The notes beneath the pieces were generated by a model. It saw only the letters and a program-made list of their open reading frames with translations, searched no databases and was not told where the DNA came from. From a bacterium (GTDB taxonomy: Bacteria; Ratteibacteria; UBA8468), in the NCBI GenBank assembly GCA_030672255.1, contig DAOVGU010000184.1, positions 1 to 8,201 of the forward strand: 8,201 bases of DNA. Direction: 5' to 3'. This document shows, piece by piece, positions 6,113 through 8,201 of the stretch. The position numbers and the translations under genes are program-made. Every line of letters starts with the position of its first letter. Position 1 is the first letter of the stretch.

Positions 6113-8201
6113 ATGTTAAAGAGATTATTGGTAGTTGTTGTTAGTTTGTTCAGTTTAATTGGTTTTGCAGATGCTCAGGTAGAGATTATTCAAAACAAAA
6201 GGGTAGTTATTTTCTTTGAAAAAGGTTTCCCGGGTAGTGAAGTTGGAAAAGCAAGAGTTTCATCTTGGTATGAAAAACTTAATGAAAAAAAATTTTTATC
6301 CTGGTATCAGGAGAGTTTAAAGAATCTTGGAGTTGACGTAACTGTTGCGGATGCGAAAAGTCTTTCCGACACTAAATTTTTGACCAAAAACCGGTTTGAT
6401 ACACTTATTTTGCTTGATAGTGAAAATATCCCCTTCAAAGCGGCATATTCCATTCCGAATTTTCTGGCTGAAGGCGGGAATGTAATTACCAGCAGTATTC
6501 CTAAATACGGCATTAAATATGATTCTGTAAAAAATCAATGGAAAGATGATGCTAAAGTTGTGCTATATGGGACTAGTAGAGCTAAGTGGACAGAATTTCA
6601 GATAAGGTTTCTTCCCGGTAGGTGCTGGAAATCACTACAGCAAAGTCTCAATACTTCTTTGAAAGTAAATCCAGACCTTCCTTCTTTTCTGGTAAAAGCA
6701 TTACCGGCAACGGTAGGTCCGTTTAACAAGAAATATGGCCTTCCGGATAAAACGAATCTACATTCGCGCGTAATGATCGATGGAAAAAGGGAAGCGCGTG
6801 ATTGGACTCCTTGCAGTGGTCAAAATGTAGAGACCGCAGCCAACATTATTCTACCTGTTTATCTTCTACCAACCGGAGAGCCTACTGATTTTATTGCTTA
6901 CCGCTATCACAATAACTACTTTAATGGGGCTACATTGGTTATCCTTGGAAAGTTGGGTTCATCCTTGTTAAACAGCGGTTCTGCCAAGGATATTCTTTAT
7001 AGTTCCTTAAAACTCTGCGAGATAAGGTTTCCCAAAGAACAAGAACCTTCCTATTATGAAAGAGTTATAAAACTCCAAAGGGAGATAAGCGCTTTTGGTA
7101 AGCTCTTCATTGAAACCTGTGCTCCTTTAAGAGATGTAACATTCTACAAATTCTATAAGCAAGGAGAAGTGCCCGAAGAACTGAAGAAGGAGATTTTCTC
7201 CTGTGAAGAAGCCCTCTCTTATATAATGACCGAGAAACAGGCGATTGATAAACTTCTCCCGTCCGGGAAAAATTTTAAAGTTCAGGACGAAAGAAGAAAA
7301 AAATTATTATCCAGACTAAAGAATGAAAGAGAAAAATTCCAGACGATTAAGAAAAAATTATCCGAAGATATTAAGAACATTAATTATCCCCAAGAGGTTA
7401 AAATAAAAAATAGTTTCATCAAGGAAATGCCGGTTGAAGCTGGTATGACTTACCTTGGTCCCTATAGTTTACGCAGGAACCATTTTCAAACGATGAAAGA
7501 GTTAGGAGCAAACGTGTTTAATTTGTTTAATACAGGCAACTATTATCACTATTTAGATGACGCGCAAATAAAGAAGAATATGAGAGGAATAGAATTGACG
7601 GTTCCTAGTGGTGGCAGATATAATTTTTACGAAATACGGCCTGAGCAGGGAAGGATAGATATAACAGCAGGAAAGATTAAAGAAACTAAGAGGAAAGTAT
7701 ATGATTATGAAGTGATTGAAAAGAGTATAAAAGATTTTATTTCTAAATGGGGGAAATATCATGTTTTTCGCTATTACGGTCGTACCTCCGAAGGAGGTCT
7801 AAGTAATAGCTTCTGGGGGAAACAGGCAAAGGAGGAATATCAGAAGTATCTCCAGGAGAAATATAAAGATATTGATGTTTTAAATAAACGCTGGAAAACA
7901 GATTATAAAGAATTCGAAGAGATAAAACTTATAACACAAAAACCAGAAACAATCTCTGAGCATTCTAACTGGGAAGACTGGTCTAACTTTCGCGAAAAAA
8001 GGCTTTTTGAAATTCGTAAATTTGGTTATGATATTTTCAAAAAATATGACCCGAAAAGGCCTTATTCCAGCTGTATTTCTACTGGCTGTAGAAACCATCC
8101 ATATTATGGAGTAAATTTTTATCAACTCACTAAAATTCAGGATATCAGTGGAATAGATGGTACTGCACATTCTCCCGAAAGGGAATGGTTTTACCTTGAC
8201 C
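6113..8201 (+). CDS. secreted GH42-like protein with N-terminal GATase-like domain (3'-incomplete)
   Basis: Open from ATG 6113 to the window end (696 complete codons, no stop), so the C-terminus is missing. The signal peptide is MLKRLLVVVVSLFSLIGFADA, with cleavage likely before Gln22. Residues ~28-325 form an alpha/beta GATase-like domain (KRVVIFFEKGFPG, RFDTLILLDSENIP, IPNFLAEGGNVITSS) with no clear nucleophile Cys. Residues ~330-440 are charged and helical, coiled-coil-like (RRKKLLSRLKNEREKFQTIKK). From ~444 a GH42-like TIM barrel begins (GMTYLGPYSLRRNHFQTMKELGANVFNLF). It contains RYYGRTSEGG with Glu560 as the likely acid/base, followed by the family-typical helix WGKQAKEEYQKYLQEKYKDI, then LNKRWKTDYKEFEEI and FGYDIFKKYDPKRPYSS. 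The nucleophile region probably lies past the window. The GATase-plus-GH42 layout echoes the upstream 1547-residue protein, suggesting a paralogous pair. It is predicted to act outside the cytoplasm on a galactoside or other glycan; the substrate is unknown. It could be cotranscribed with the upstream gene, but a 253-bp repeat-filled gap with a possible terminator separates them. Confidence 0.85.
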   Translation, partial: MLKRLLVVVVSLFSLIGFADAQVEIIQNKRVVIFFEKGFPGSEVGKARVSSWYEKLNEKKFLSWYQESLKNLGVDVTVADAKSLSDTKFLTKNRFDTLILLDSENIPFKAAYSIPNFLAEGGNVITSSIPKYGIKYDSVKNQWKDDAKVVLYGTSRAKWTEFQIRFLPGRCWKSLQQSLNTSLKVNPDLPSFLVKALPATVGPFNKKYGLPDKTNLHSRVMIDGKREARDWTPCSGQNVETAANIILPVYLLPTGEPTDFIAYRYHNNYFNGATLVILGKLGSSLLNSGSAKDILYSSLKLCEIRFPKEQEPSYYERVIKLQREISAFGKLFIETCAPLRDVTFYKFYKQGEVPEELKKEIFSCEEALSYIMTEKQAIDKLLPSGKNFKVQDERRKKLLSRLKNEREKFQTIKKKLSEDIKNINYPQEVKIKNSFIKEMPVEAGMTYLGPYSLRRNHFQTMKELGANVFNLFNTGNYYHYLDDAQIKKNMRGIELTVPSGGRYNFYEIRPEQGRIDITAGKIKETKRKVYDYEVIEKSIKDFISKWGKYHVFRYYGRTSEGGLSNSFWGKQAKEEYQKYLQEKYKDIDVLNKRWKTDYKEFEEIKLITQKPETISEHSNWEDWSNFREKRLFEIRKFGYDIFKKYDPKRPYSSCISTGCRNHPYYGVNFYQLTKIQDISGIDGTAHSPEREWFYLD

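Overview
The window comes from an AT-rich bacterial genome (low-GC by eye) with strong AGGAGG ribosome binding sites and short interspersed palindromic repeats between genes. It is dominated by two large secreted proteins built around glycoside hydrolase family 42 (GH42, beta-galactosidase-like) barrels. This combination is typical of uncultured polysaccharide-degrading lineages such as Omnitrophota and related candidate phyla, but nothing in the window fixes the taxonomy.

Layout, all on the + strand. 1-86: a leader with two short direct repeats. 87-899: a 270-codon open frame that reads as a real beta-rich protein but has no recognisable start codon. 917-988: the first 23 residues of a PIG-L/LmbE-type deacetylase carrying the AHxDDxE zinc motif, cut off by a stop next to repeat DNA. 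989-1215: interspersed repeat DNA, including an element of about 138 bp bounded by 11-bp inverted repeats. 1216-5859: a 1547-residue secreted multidomain protein with a mutarotase-like beta-sandwich, a glutamine-amidotransferase-like (GATase-like) domain, Ig-like modules, a GH42-like barrel, a GH42-type trimerisation-like domain and C-terminal beta domains. 5860-6112: a second repeat block with a terminator-like hairpin and a cloverleaf-capable 52-bp palindrome. 6113 to the window end: a second secreted protein with a GATase-like domain, a helical linker and a GH42-like barrel, still open at 8201.

Both large proteins have signal peptides and almost identical translation-start contexts, and both fuse a GATase-like domain upstream of a GH42-like barrel. 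They look like diverged paralogues acting outside the cytoplasm on glycans. The first seems to lack the GH42 nucleophile while keeping an Asp-Glu acid/base motif, so its chemistry is uncertain. The upstream fragments (start-less frame, truncated deacetylase) suggest that repeats have eroded an older gene cluster here. No tRNA, rRNA, CRISPR array or transposase gene was seen.
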